NCBI GenBank assembly: GCA_020796225.1
Contig: CM036758.1
Span: forward strand, 28,345,099 to 28,409,098
From: Arion vulgaris
Taxonomy: Eukaryota > Mollusca > Gastropoda > Stylommatophora > Arionidae
Length of the DNA: 64,000 nucleotides
Direction of reading: 5' to 3'
Made by a program: the position numbers and the translations under genes. The notes under the pieces are model-generated. The model was given only the letters and a program-made list of their open reading frames with translations. It did no database searches and was not told the origin of the DNA. Positions 12,066-23,335 of the stretch are shown here, one piece after another; position 1 is the stretch's first letter; every line of letters starts with the position of its first letter.

Positions 12066-12189
12066 TGTCGTGACTAGTTTTCTTCTATCATTGTTCTAGC
12101 TATGCCTACAATAAACCCCAGAACGAATATAAGATGAAGAACCGAACGAACATCAGGAGAACGGGAACTTAAATAGAACTGTTCCTTTG

Positions 12190-12190
<1 letters not shown>

Positions 12191-12222
<32 letters not shown>
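12191..12222. repeat. (ATTG)n microsatellite
   Basis: About eight uninterrupted ATTG tetramers. Confidence 0.97.
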
Positions 12223-12870
12223 CACAATTATTTGTGTACTTTGTAGAATAACCATGTTTACTCCAATCTCTTTCTTATACAAAAAGATCTCATCAGTAGT
12301 GCACCAAGTTTATAGCACCGGCGAGGATCTCCAGTGTAATTTTGAGTATGATGAAAAAGCTGTATACATTTTATATTACTTTTTAAAACTAATTTTGTTT
12401 GGGCAGCGGTTTTACAGCCTAAGTTTATTGAGATTCTCAACTACCAAGAGCTCTATTGCGCTCTCAACTTGAACAATGACCTATATTTTATCGTCAGTCT
12501 GCAATAGAACTAGGAACACGATCTCCCCTACATTGAGATCAGGAATCCCTGGAAAATAGTCCGACACCAGTAGGAAACAGCCAAGTAGTTTTGGAGAGAA
12601 AAGCATCCACTGTAACTTCACACCACAAACAACACACAATTCAACCTTCTCGCTGAATAGAAGGAGTTTAATTAAGAAAATTATCTACTAGTAAAGCAAG
12701 GCGGATTTTAGAACCAAAAACACAGAGAAGAAATAAGCTCAATTATATTAAGATGATTGTAAAGACTTGGTGAGGATAGTAGCACATGACATCAATAAAT
12801 GGTGTTTGTTAATTAAAACATGTGCTCCTGGGGGAGCTGAAATGCTTATTATTTTATAAACATACCGTGT
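12223..12870. other. No recognisable gene
   Basis: AT-rich. Frames of 86 codons (+) and 60 codons (-) overlap at 12212-12472 and neither shows a motif. Confidence 0.5.
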
Positions 12871-12873
12871 CCA

Positions 12874-13196
12874 CCATTGACTGCAGCATGTATATGTACA
12901 TTTCTGTTTGAACACATGTCTCCATCATTGACTGCAGCATGTATATGTACATTTCTGTTTGAACACATGTCTCCATCATGTCACTTGCAGCATGTATATG
13001 TACATTTCTGTTTGAACAAATGTCCATCATTGACTGCAGCATGTATATGTACATTTCTGTTTGAACAAATGTCCATCATTGACTGCAGCATGTAGTCATC
13101 TCATTTTGACTGCAGCATGTATATGTACATTTCTGTTTGAACAAATGTCCATCATTGACTGCAGCATGTATATGTACATTTCTGTTTGAAAATAAG
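12874..13196. repeat. 48-51-bp minisatellite, ~6 copies
   Basis: The unit reads CATTGACTGCAGCATGTATA, then TGTACATTTCTGTTTGAACA, then (CA)ATGTC(TC)CAT. Units of 51 and 48 bp alternate, both multiples of 3, which keeps frames open on both strands. One junction at about 13090-13115 is rearranged. Confidence 0.93.
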
Positions 13197-13738
13197 TGTT
13201 GTTGTGTTTCTTATTAAATAGTCTTCTTCTTACTTTACTGAAACCTTTCGCCCGCAAGCAGGCATAGTTCCTCAAACCAAGTCCTTGCAAGCGCTCATAG
13301 CCCTGGTTGGGTTGATTTTTTAAGCTGAGTGTTATTACAGGTTTGGGTAGCTAATCCCAAGCCAAACTTCCGCATTCATCCCTTGGTAGTATCAATATAA
13401 TTACAGTTAACTATAAAATATGACAAGCCATTGTACAAACCATTCTGACAGTACCAATTTTCCTACAAGCCACCTCAGATGTTAAAACATGAAATAGAAA
13501 CAAACTTACTCACAAGGTTCCTTCAATACAATTTTGTACTATTCGTTGTCAAAAACAACAGATGAATGCATCAAATAGAGCATATAAATCTGCTTATATT
13601 GATATATGAAATAGTGATTTTGTGTTTTCACATAAGAAACTTGTAATATGTTCTGTTAGATCAGATGTTACTAACATTGATATTCTAAAAATAATATGCT
13701 TTTTAAATCATGGTTTTTTAGTGTAGGTATTCTAAGTG
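13197..13738. other. No recognisable gene
   Basis: AT-rich sequence without motifs. It includes a less AT-rich stretch at about 13240-13390. Confidence 0.5.
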
Positions 13739-13960
13739 TGAGAACATCTGTAGTTTAAGTTGTAGTGATCTCGATCACAGGCTAAGTGTACCTGGCTCAA
13801 ACTCCGCGGCGGGCAGTTTGGAAGAAAATTGTTCCTGTAGTAACGAACTGTAAAAATAGACCTCAACTTTCAGAAAGCAATGGCAAACAACTGAACGTAT
13901 AAGTGGTGTCTAGAACATTGATGACTCGTTTACTGCGATGGATGGCGATGCCCTGTAATT
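13739..13960 (+). mobile_element. Degenerate dispersed repeat, possible tRNA-derived SINE
   Basis: GGCTCAAACTCC at about 13793-13804 resembles a pol III B box. The downstream part, AAATAGACCTCAACTTTCAG then AAAGCAATGGCAAAC, is shared with 36900-37000 (AAATAGACCTCACCTTTCAG), so this is a multicopy element. The A box is not clear. Confidence 0.5.
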
Positions 13961-13988
13961 TTCCATTTCTTGTCATTCTAAGTATTAA

Positions 13989-14960
13989 CCAAACTGACAG
14001 AAGATAGAAGAAGGTTATACATACATACCAAGACAAACTGACAGAAGATAGAAGAAGGTAATAGATACATACCAAGACAAACTGACAGAAGATAGAAGAA
14101 GGTTATACATACATACCAAGACAAACTGACAGAAGATAGTAGAAGGTTATACATACATACCAAGACAAACTGACAGAAGATAGAAGAAGGTTATACATAC
14201 ATACCAAGACAAACTGACAGAAGATAGAAGAAGGTTATACATACATACCAAGACAAACTGACAGAAGATAGAAGAAGGTAATAGATACATACCAAGACAA
14301 ACTGACAGAAGATAGAAGAAGGTTATACATACATACCAAGACAAACTGACAGAAGATAGTAGAAGGTTATACATACATACCAAGACAAACTGACAGAAGA
14401 TAGAAGAAGGTTATACATACATACCAAGACAAACTGACAGAAGATAGAAGAAGGTTATACATACATACCAAGACAAACTGACAGAAGATAGTAGAAGGTT
14501 ATACATACATACCAAGACAAACTGACAGAAGATAGAAGAAGGTTATACATACATACCAAGACAAACTGACAGAAGATAGAAGAAGGTTATACATACATAC
14601 CAAGACAAACTGACAGAAGATAGTAGAAGGTTATACATACATACCAAGACAAACTGACAGAAGATAGAAGAAGGTTATACATACATACCAAGACAAACTG
14701 ACAGAAGATAGAAGAAGGTTATACATACATACCAAGACAAACTGACAGAAGATAGAAGAAGGTTATACATACATACCAAGACAAACTGACAGAAGATAGA
14801 AGAAGGTTATACATACATACCAAGACAAACTGACAGAAGATAGAAGAAGGTTATACATACATACCAAGACAAACTGACAGAAGATAGAAGAAGGTAATAC
14901 ATACATACCAAGACAAACTAACAGAAGATAGTAGAAGGTAATACATACATACCAAGATCA
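13989..14960. repeat. 44-bp minisatellite, ~22 copies
   Basis: The unit runs CAAGACAAACTGACAGAAGA, then TAGAAGAAGGTTATACATAC, then ATAC, with exact 44-bp spacing (13991, 14035). Marker variants (TAGTAGAAGG and GGTAATAGATAC) recur in a fixed order, suggesting multi-unit duplications. Confidence 0.96.
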
Positions 14961-15089
14961 TTATCAATCTTTGAAGGCGAATAGAAGATATTGTGAACAC
15001 AAGTAACCGATGAAGAGTGAATTTAGCAGTCTGTTTGACAGTGAGTAAAGAGTCAGAAGTAGTAAAGAGTCAGAAGTAGTAAAGAGTGT

Positions 15090-15300
15090 ATATGTGGCGA
15101 AGTTGTCAAAGCTTGTACATTGTGTTCTGATGGTTGTGGATTCGAATCCGGACAACATCACTCGGCTCGTGAGTGAACTTTTCTGTAGGTCCTTGGAATG
15201 TTATTGAAGCTATGAAGTTCGTGCTTCGTGTAGTGCTCTTGACATTTGATATGTCATTTGTGAGAAGATGGACTAGACATATGGGAAAACTGCGGTACAT
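15090..15300 (+). mobile_element. tRNA-derived SINE
   Basis: TGTGGCGAAGTTGTCAAAGC (15093-15112) fits a pol III A box. GGATTCGAATCCGG (15138-15151) is a near-perfect B box at normal tRNA spacing. A non-tRNA body follows. No intact cloverleaf or 3' tRNA stem follows, so it is a SINE head and not a tRNA gene. Confidence 0.65.
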
Positions 15301-15397
15301 TGCCGTAATATATTCACGAGTGCATTTTTCTAGAGTTTTCTAGAATTGTTGATGGTACTACGAAGTTCAAGATTTGTGAAATACTATTCGCAAGGAG

Positions 15398-15478
15398 GCG
15401 GTCATTCCTGTGGAGAGGGACCGAGCCATACAGAGACACCAGGTGGAGAGGGACCGAGCCATACAGAGACACCAGGTA
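15398..15478. repeat. 33-bp unit, two copies
   Basis: GTGGAGAGGGACCGAGCCAT then ACAGAGACACCAG is repeated directly with perfect identity. Confidence 0.9.
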
Positions 15479-15599
15479 CAGTGAAGTCAATCCTTCGCCT
15501 TTCCAATTTAAAAAAAAAATATCTTGTTCACGTGTCACGCCTGGCAGCCGTATACGTGTCACGCCTGGCAACCATTAAGTACCACTTATTTGACATGTG

Positions 15600-15800
15600 T
15601 GTTGGTCGGTCGTAAACAAGTATAACAACAACGGATACATAAGTAGATTGTTGGTCGATGTAAACAAGTATAACAACAACAGATACATAAGTAGATTGTT
15701 GGTCGGTCGTTAACAAGTATAACAACAACGGATACATAAGTAGATTGTTGGTCGATGTAAACAAGTATAACAACAACGGATACATAAGTAGATTGTATCC
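15600..15800. repeat. ~48-bp minisatellite, 4 copies
   Basis: GTTGGTCG(GTCGT/ATGT)AAACAAGT, then ATAACAACAACGGATACATA, then AGTAGATT recurs four times. Confidence 0.93.
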
Positions 15801-15861
15801 AGTTTATAAATACCAATCTGCATTAGGAGTTTACCAAAAACAAGTCAGGAAACTATGAAAA

Positions 15862-16057
15862 TTAAATGCTCCCGTAGTCTTTTCCGACCATAGGGTATGA
15901 AGTTCCTTCACTCCACATTTCTACCCCTAGTGTGTAGGAGGTAGGATGGTCAATTCCTTTCCTCACGTGTGGGGACGTTGAGTGTGGGATTGAACCCACA
16001 TCCCTCCTTTGTCGACAGACAAACGCTTATTATGCGTTACACTAATCCGTCCCACAA
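15862..16057 (-). mobile_element. SINE family C copy (tRNA-derived)
   Basis: Read on the minus strand it starts GTGGGACGGATTAGTGTAAC, has B box GGGTTCAATCCCAC, and continues into a body with GAGGAAAGGAATTGACCATC. It aligns throughout with the plus-strand copy at 48023-48245. The acceptor-stem-like GTGGGA/TCCCAC pair is visible. Confidence 0.82.
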
Positions 16058-16139
16058 GTAGGAGACTAGTCATTTCAATACAGACGGTAAATATATTAGT
16101 ATGTCAATTCTATACAATAACATAAGACCGTGGCAAACG

Positions 16140-16352
16140 TAAGACTTCTGCAACCATACATTTGTTCATGTGAAAACTAATAGATGCAAGCCACAGACAT
16201 GAGAACATACATTTGTTCATGTGTAAGCTAATAGATGCAAGCCACAGACATGAGAACATACATTTGTTCATGTGAAAACTAATAGATGCAAGCCACAGAC
16301 ATGAGAATATACATTTGTTCATGTGAAAACTAATGGATGCAAGTCACAGACA
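16140..16352. repeat. 51-bp minisatellite, ~4 copies
   Basis: The unit is ACATACATTTGTTCATGTGA, then AAACTAATAGATGCAAGCCA, then CAGACATGAGA. Its length is a multiple of 3, so an open 70-codon minus-strand frame results. Confidence 0.93.
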
Positions 16353-16504
16353 TACAAGTGTTAAAGATAAAATGACATCTTTTGAAATAAAGTGTGAGCA
16401 AAAACTTCTTAGATTGTCTTTGACAAGGAAGAGGAAAACTATAGATATTCTACAAGAAATTAATATCGATAACTATTGATTCATAAACATTATCATGTCT
16501 TTAG

Positions 16505-16769
16505 AACTATAACGCGCCCGAGTGGTTACCGGGGCCCAAATTTGGGTTGTAAAGAATAGAACTACTGTTACCTGTCACGCATGTCGTAAGAGGAGACTAA
16601 GGAGGTCTGGCTGAAATCGGATGCTCATGTCCTAAACGTGTACAAGTCTATGCGTTTAGGGGCCTACCAAACCAATGTGCAACATATACACGTTCTTGGC
16701 AAAGATCAAACATATCACAAAGAATGATTAAAATTGGTCGTAAAGAACGAACACAAAGAAGAAGAAGAG
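16505..16769 (+). mobile_element. SINE family A, longest copy
   Basis: The head CGCCCGAGTGGTTACCGG resembles the A box of Ser/Leu tRNAs. The centre reads AAAGAATAGAACTACTG then GCATGTCGTAAGAGGAGACT. The body is GGCTGAAATCGGATGCTCAT through GGGGCCTACCAAACCAATGT. The tail is AAAGAACGAACACAAAGAAG plus AAGAAG. No good B box is visible, so the head may be eroded. Partial copies are at 8375-8545 and 18460-18620. Confidence 0.82.
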
Positions 16770-16903
16770 AACTGCAACATTTCATTGACATTAAACGTAT
16801 AAGTGGTTTAGACAGAGACATCAAGAAGAGAACTGTAACATTTCATTGACATTAAACGTATAAGTGGTTTAGACAGAGACATCAAGAAGAGAACTGCATT
16901 GTT
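16770..16903. repeat. ~59-bp direct repeat, 2.3 copies
   Basis: AAGAGAACTG(C/T)AACATTTCA, then TTGACATTAAACGTATAAGT, then GGTTTAGACAGAGACATC is repeated immediately 3' of the SINE A tail. Confidence 0.9.
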
Positions 16904-18380
16904 TGTGGAAGACTAGGCAGAAAATATTATTTTATTGATGTTGCTCACCTGCTATGCATGTAGCCGTTTTCATGGCACCAAATATGGAACATGTTACTAT
17001 AGTCTGTTCAACAACTCATGCCCACAGTCCAGTGCAAATTGTAGCAAAACCATTGATTCTACAGTAGCGAAACTTTGCACACAATCTTAGAATTATACCG
17101 ACGCAAATGTCTGATGGAAGAAATTGCTATAGGAAACCTGGATTTTGTAATATAACGGTTTCCTTTGATGTTAGCGGCATATTTGGCGAGTCTGATACAG
17201 AATTTTAGTTTTACAATAAACTCACCAATATGACATTTGATGTCAAGTCTCATTGAAAGGCGTATCATCCGAGCTCATACATGGGGACCAATGTTGATAC
17301 TTGCAATGGTGTCATGAAATAAACTAGAAATGTAGATTTAGTTGTATTATTGGGTTTAAAAAAAAAAATTTCATTGCAGTTAAAGTTAGCTGCCATGTCA
17401 TAATGCCATCACCCTTTCCCGTCCAGACTTGGGATTGGCAATGGCGAAGCTACTTTGCAACGTTCTCTTCAAATCGCTACTTCTTCGGTACAATGTATGT
17501 GTGTTAACATATGTGGTAGGGAGGTTTCACTACAATAAAATAGTTCTTTACTCTGGTTCTTGCATATTGTGGTACAGATGACCCATATGTGCCTGGGGTC
17601 AAATGCACATTGGGACAACGCCGCGCCAGGATTAGTGAGCTGGCACTAATCAAGATCCTACTTCACCTCAAGTTGGTGACCCTGGTAACAGACATTGGTT
17701 CTTGTTGTCAGGGATGCAGACGTAGTCACGTTAGATGAGATCCGCCTGCAACACAGACGAGCGGAATATCAGAGTGACTATTAATGCACGTCTCTTCCGG
17801 CCGATAGGAAAAGCTGAACGGATAACCATAAAGGGATGAGGGTGCATCCAGAGAAGAGACCTGGGCCCGCGTGGAGCAAAACTTGGGCCCGAGATGAGTT
17901 GCATGTGGGTCCACATAGGGTGAAACTCGGAGCCCTGAGGTGGGGGCCAGAGTTGAGCCCAGTGTCCGGACAGTCTAGAGACTGGTAAATCTGAGCACGG
18001 TGAGAACTGATGGAAATGTTGGGGCAAGCACGAGGACAGAGAGAGCACGCATGCCGACGATGCACGTGTGGGCCCACCGGTGGGTAGACGTGCATGGTGC
18101 TGATGGTGAGGGAGCGTGGCAGGCGTAGTGGTGAGCGGACAAACAAAAGGTGCAGAAAAATTGGAAAGCCCAGCAGAGGCTTGAATCCAGTGCACGTTTC
18201 CGCTCGCAGCGAACTACTACTGCCTTGTAGTCAGATTGGGGACAATCAAAAGCTAGTGGAGCAAACCGTACACAAAACTTGACGGAAGGAAAACCAAGTA
18301 GTCCACAAAAAGACCGGCAATCTGGGCAGATGACGTTCAACAGCCCGAGAGGGTAGGTTGTCTAAGGATCGCTACCTTAA
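16904..18380. other. No supported gene; includes a GC-rich segment
   Basis: At about 17700-18260 the base composition is clearly more GC-rich than its surroundings and two minus-strand frames are open (17731-18195, 154 codons; 17975-18340, 121 codons). They overlap each other in different frames, have no recognisable domain and are rich in Pro/Ser/His/Leu. I regard them as chance frames in a GC-rich dispersed repeat. A GCCTTG(T/C)AGT...GGGGACA(A/G)TCAAA motif occurs at both about 18220 and 18400. Confidence 0.5.
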
Positions 18381-18454
18381 AAGAAACTAGCAGCCTGCTG
18401 CCTTGCAGTTTGGCTGGGGACAGTCAAAGGTTGACAGAGAACGAACCCAGCAAA

Positions 18455-18620
18455 CGCTGGTTGAAATCGGACACGTCGCCACAGGACATGCACAAGAGCT
18501 TCAAATTGTACCGAAGATTGTGACGTAAAACAAACGTTCTTGGCAAAGGCTGTTTATATATCACAATAAGAATGATAAAAATGGTAGAAAAAGAACGATC
18601 CAGAGAGAGAGTGAGATGTG
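18455..18620 (+). mobile_element. SINE family A, degenerate 3' body
   Basis: GGTTGAAATCGGACACGTCG, then ACGTTCTTGGCAAAG, then ATATCACAATAAGAATGAT, then AAAAAGAACGATC follows the family A body with many substitutions. Confidence 0.65.
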
Positions 18621-19351
18621 CCTCTTTGCGGAAATGCGCGTATAGTATTAATGACACTTTTTGCATTGTAACTTCAAACTCATTAGAAATGTTATATCAA
18701 TGTTTGTTTTGAGAAGTCAACAATATGACCCAGTAGACTTACACTAATTTCGGTATACGCCTTTAACTAAAAGTTTGTGTCGCACTTATGACGTCATTTA
18801 ATTACCATGTTCAAGCCCGAGTTGATTTGGTGCGCGGAAATGCAACAATTGTTCCCCAAAAGACCACGGATTTCGTTCTAAATGTTGCTAATTCTGTCGT
18901 CAATGTATTAAATGTCTGTAAACATTAGTTTTCTCTAACCATGCCAATGGATGCGTTAAATATATAGCACAAAGAAGGAAACTTTTAGATGGTATGATTG
19001 TTTGAATGGAAAAAAATATTTTGTAGCGTCGGGAACATATGTAGTTTACATGCAAGTTTTCAAGTTATTTAATCAAATGGTTACAAAGATACAAATTTGT
19101 ATCTGTGGGCATGACAAGTTGAACGGACTATAAATGTTACGCGAAAGTTTGTTGTCATTATCATTCATCAGTCTTCCTCGCCATTCAGGTAAGCTTTACT
19201 CCGACTTCTGAGGTACTTGTAATTTAGATCTCCAAGTAAAGGATACAGGAAACTTGTAGTCCAGCCGCGTACAGTGTGAACACTGAACAAATGTTTTTGC
19301 TAAAGTTTGTCTCGAACTCTGGAATTAGGACAGCTCGTGCTTAGTAGAGAA
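18621..19351. other. No supported gene
   Basis: Mostly unique AT-rich sequence. The only candidate signal is the TATA-like/splice-donor pair at 19128-19190, listed separately. Confidence 0.45.
19128..19190 (+). promoter_or_regulatory. Candidate TATA-box promoter with 5' leader and splice donor
   Basis: CTATAAATG at 19128-19136 is followed about 50 bp on by CATTCAG|GTAAGC (donor at 19189), as in a short non-coding first exon. I see no downstream exon to join, so this is weak. Confidence 0.2.
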
Positions 19352-19908
19352 GAGTGTTATCGACTTCGCTAACGGTGCCCCAGCATGAAATGTCGACTTC
19401 GCTAACGGTGCCCCAGCATGAAATGTCGACTTCGCTAACGGTGCCCCAGCATGAAATGTCGACTTCGCTATCGGTGCCCCAGCATGAAATGTCGACTTCG
19501 CTAACGGTGCCCCAGCATGAAATGTCGACTTCGCTAACGGTGCCCCAGCATGAAATGTCGACTTCGCTATCGGTGCCCCAGCCAGGAAATGTCGACTTCG
19601 CTATCGGTGCCCCAGCAAGAAATGTCGACTTCGCTATCGGTGCCCAAGCAGAAATGTCGACTTCGCTATCGGTGCCCCAGCCAGAAATGTCGACTTCGCT
19701 ATCGGTGCCCCAGCAAGAAATGTCGAATTCGCTAACGGTGCCCCAGGCAGAAAATGTCGACTTCGCTATCGGTGCCCCAGCCAGGAAATGTCGACTTCGC
19801 TATCGGTGCCCAAGCAGGAAATGTCGAATTCGCTAACGGTGCCCCAGGCAGAAAATGTCGACTTCGCTATCGGTGCCCCGGGCAGAAAATGTCGACTTCG
19901 CTTATTGT
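19352..19908. repeat. 33-bp minisatellite, ~17 copies
   Basis: The unit is ATGTCGACTTCGCTAACGGT then GCCCCAGCATGAA, with TATCGG and AACGG variants. The first units are exactly 33 bp, giving an 11-residue repeat (MSTSLTVPQHE). Later units are 31-34 bp and shift frame, which argues against coding function. Confidence 0.95.
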
Positions 19909-20227
19909 GATTTTTCTTGGATATATCTCTTGATGTATCATAACAAATCACACTCTTGATGTAAAGAACATTACAACGCAACAATTATAAGATGTGTTAC
20001 AGTACGTGAAAGAAAAGATGGAGCCTAGGGCGTCAACTGAGAATTGTTTTCTAATAGATAAGATGGTTGTTGCAGGCGCGTGGAGTAGTTGCCGGGAAGT
20101 GTTTACCAATCGCTTAGGACTGTAGAGCGATGGTAGAACAGGTCTAGGCTGTTAAAGTCGCGTGTTGTGTTTACTGTACCAATGTGTTCTTAATGATTGT
20201 GGTGTGCAGTTTCATGACCCATTTATA

Positions 20228-20990
20228 GTTGTTTTTTCCCCTGAGGTGTGTCATATCGACTAGTTGGTGTCCTAACGACTTGTTGGTATCCTACCGACCT
20301 GATGGTATCATACCGACTAGTTGATGTCCTACCGACTTGATGGTGTCCTACCGACTTGATGGTATCATACCGACTTGATGGTATCATACCGACTTGATGG
20401 TGTCCTACCGACTTGATGGTATCATACCGACTAGTTGATGTCCTACCGACTTGATGGTATCATACCGACTTGATGGTGTCCTACCGACTTGATGGTATCA
20501 TACCGACTAGTTGATGTCCTACCGACTTGATGGTATCATACCGACTAGTTGATGTCCTACCGACTTGATGGTATCCTACCGACTAGTTGATGTCCTACCG
20601 ACCTGATGGTATCATACCGACCTGATGGTATCATACCGACTTGATGGTGTCCTACCGACTTGATGGTATCATACCGACTTGATGGTATCCTACCGACTTG
20701 ATGGTATCATACCGACTTGATGGTATCCTACCGACTTGATGGTATCATACCGACTTGATGGTGTCCTAACGACTTGTTGGTATCCTACCGACTTGATGGT
20801 ATCCTACCGACTTGATGGTATCCTACCGACTTGATGGTATCATACCGACTTGATGGTGTCCTACCGACTTGTTGGTGTCCTACCGACTTGATGGTATCAT
20901 ACCGACTAGTTGATGTCCTACCGACTTGATGGTGTCCTACCGACTTGATGGTGTCCTACCGACTTGATGGTGTCCTACCGACTTGATGGT
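20228..20990. repeat. 19-bp minisatellite, ~40 copies
   Basis: The unit is CCGACTTGATGGTATCATA, alternating with CCGACTAGTTGATGTCCTA, both 19 bp. The two subtypes are interleaved irregularly. Confidence 0.95.
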
Positions 20991-21240
20991 ACCATACCAA
21001 CTGGGTTAGCCTATGCTAGTGTCCTACCGACTGAGTTAGCCTATGATGATATCCTACCGACTAATTTAGTCCATGATGATATCCTACCGACTAATTTAGT
21101 CCATGATGATGTCCTACCGACTGAGTTAGTTTATGATGATGTCCTGCCGATTGAGTTAGTTTATGATGGTATCATACCGACTAAGTTAATCTAGGATGAT
21201 GTCTTACCGACTATGATGATGTTCTACCGAGTTAATCTAG
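20991..21240. repeat. 30-bp derivative of the 19-bp array
   Basis: Units become CCGACTAATTTAGTCCATGA then TGATATCCTA. They retain the CCGACT and TCCTA ends of the 19-bp repeat with an inserted AG(T/C)C(T/C)ATGATGAT segment. Confidence 0.88.
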
Positions 21241-21254
21241 TATTGACTGCCTAC

Positions 21255-22110
21255 ACGCTTGTCGTCATGCCTTAACGGTTTTTGTCTGTTCATTCACGGT
21301 TGTTGTCTGGTTCTTCTACTGTTGTCGTCCTGCCTCCACGGTTGTCTGGTTCTTCCACTGTTGTTGTCCTGCCTCCACTGCTTTTGTCCTACCTCCACTG
21401 TTGTCCTACCTTCACTGTTGTTGTCTTGCCTTCACTGTTGTTGTCCTGCCTCCACTGCTTTTGTCCTACCTCCACTGTTGTCCTACCTCCACTATTACCC
21501 TGCCTTCACTGTTGTCCTGCCTCCACTGTTACCCTGCCTCCACTGCTTTTGTCCTACCTCCACTATTGTCCTGCCTTTACTTTTGTCCCGCCTTCACTGT
21601 TGTTGTCCTGCCTCTACTGTTACTCTGCCTTCACTGCTTTTGTCCTACCTACACTGTTGTCCTACCTCCAGTGTTGTCCTACCTCCACTGTTGTCCTACC
21701 TCCACTGTTGTCCTACCTCCACTGTTGTCCTGCCTCCACTGTTGTCCTACCTCCACTGTTGTCCTACCTCCACTGCTTTTGTCCTACCTCCACTGCTTTT
21801 GTCCTACCTCCACTATTACCCTGCCTTCACTGTTGTCCTGCCTCCACTGTTACCCTGCCTCCACTGCTTTTGTCCTACCTCCACTGTTGTCCTGCCTTTA
21901 CTTTTGTCCCGCCTTCACTGTTGTTGTCCTGCCTCTACTGTTACTCTGCCTTCACTGCTTTTGTCCTACCTACACTGTTGTCCTGCCTTCACTGTTGTCC
22001 TGCCTTCACTGTTGTTCTGTCTCTACTGCTGTTCTGTCTCCACTGTTGTCCTGCCTCCACTGTTGTTGTTCTGTCTCCACTGTTGTTGTCCTGCTTCTGC
22101 GATTGTTGTT
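21255..22110. repeat. 18/21-bp pyrimidine-rich minisatellite with higher-order duplication
   Basis: The basic unit is GTTGTCCTACCTCCACTG (18 bp), with 21-bp variants containing GCTTTTGTCC. Every length is a multiple of 3, so three plus-strand frames stay open for 269-290 codons. A block beginning near 21491 recurs at 21812 (offset 321 bp, confirmed by CTGCCTTTAC at 21571 and 21892). Not a credible protein: Leu/Ser/Cys/Pro repeats in three frames at once. Confidence 0.95.
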
Positions 22111-22239
22111 CTGTTTAAAGACGAAGATTGAAACTATACAATCAAATTCGTTAAAGAATCAAATACCTAGTGGTTTATGCATCTTACAAGAAAGAAGTGA
22201 TATCGTCTAGCACCGAGAACATGGCTGATAGGGAAAAAT

Positions 22240-22345
22240 TATAAAGCAAAGGAAGACCACGAAAAAGATGGAGCAACGATATCCAGACCAACCGTATAGA
22301 AATGGATATCACTTTACAAGATTCATTGAATAAAGCACATACAAA
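22240..22345 (+). pseudogene. LINE ORF2 C-terminal fragment
   Basis: It reads KGRPRKRWSNDIQTNRIEMD then ITLQDSLNKA. GRPRKRW is the hallmark of LINE ORF2 C-termini. It is about 35 codons long, between two minisatellites. Confidence 0.65.
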
Positions 22346-22435
22346 ATGCTTATAAATCCTCCCTCCTCCCGGCAATTTTACATGAGGTAAGAGGCCAACG
22401 AAATTCTTTTCTCCACTATTAATGGAAATATCCAG

Positions 22436-23190
22436 CCCTCCTCCTTGGTGAAAGTTTACCTTCCATCTTGGTGAAAGTTTTACCTTCCATCTTGGTGAAA
22501 GTTTTAGCTTCCATCTTGGTGAAAGTTTTACATTCCATCTTGGTGAAAGTTTTAGCTTCCATCTTGGTGAAAGTTTTACCTTCCATCTTGGTGAAAGTTT
22601 TAGCTTCCATCTTAGTGAAAGTTTACCTTCCATCTTGGTGAAAGTTTTACCTTCCATCTTGGTGAAAGTTTACCTTACATCTTGGTGAAAGTATTACCTT
22701 CCATCTTAGTGAAAGTTTACCTTCCATCTTGGTGAAAGTTTTACCTTCCATCTTGGTGAAAGTTTTACCTTCCATCTTGGTGAAAGTTTTAGCTTCCATC
22801 TTGGTGAAAGTATTACCTTCAATCTTGATGAAAGTATTACCTCCCCTCTTGATGAAAGTTTCTCCTCCCCTCTTGATGAAAGTATTACCTCCCCTCTTGA
22901 TGAAAGTTTCTCCTCCCTCTTGATGAAGTATTACCTCCTCTTGATGAAGTATTACCTCCCTCTTGATGAAGTATTACCTCCTCTTGATAAAGTATTACCT
23001 CCTCTTGATGAAAGTATTACCTCCATCTTGATGAAAGTATTACCTCCCTCTTGATGGAAGTATTACTCCTCTTGATGAAAGTATTACTCCCTCTTGATGA
23101 AAGTATTACCTCCTCTTGATGGAAGTATTACCTCCTCTTGATGAAAGTATTACCTCCTCTTGATGAAAGTATTACCTCCTCTTGATGAAA
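22436..23190. repeat. 22-24-bp minisatellite
   Basis: The first half uses CCTTCCATCTTGGTGAAAGT plus TTTA (24 bp, some 23). From about 22810 it changes to CCTC(C)CTCTTGATGAAAGT plus ATTA (22-24 bp). Units from 22915 on lose bases irregularly. Confidence 0.94.
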
Positions 23191-23234
23191 CTTTTTCTAT
23201 GTTACCATTAAATAAAGCTGCTTTTTGATTATGT

Positions 23235-23335
23235 CCTTCTCTGCTGAAATGACACGCCACATGGTCCAGATTCGAACTCCCGACCTTCAGAACACAAGAG
23301 AGACGACTTGATCACTCCGTCACAGACAATGAATT
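23235..23335 (-). mobile_element. tRNA-derived SINE head
   Basis: On the minus strand GTGACGGAGTGATCAAGTCG (23322-23303) fits an A box and GGTCGGGAGTTCGAATCTGG (about 23287-23268) a B box, at tRNA-like spacing. The sequence after the B box does not complete a cloverleaf. Confidence 0.65.

Noticed and set aside
15093..15160. tRNA gene (also at 23260-23330, 48026-48111 and 62738-62790)
   Set aside because: A and B boxes are present but the cloverleaf is incomplete and a SINE body follows; at least one (48026) is multicopy.
17731..18195. 154-codon minus-strand gene
   Set aside because: Overlaps another frame of similar length in a GC-rich segment, with no domain or splice signals.
19354..19836. 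Secreted or structural protein with 11-residue repeats
   Set aside because: Later units change length and shift the frame, and a competing frame is equally open.
21259..22210. Leu/Cys/Pro-rich frames of 269-290 codons
   Set aside because: Three overlapping frames through an 18/21-bp minisatellite, with translated content that only reflects the repeat.
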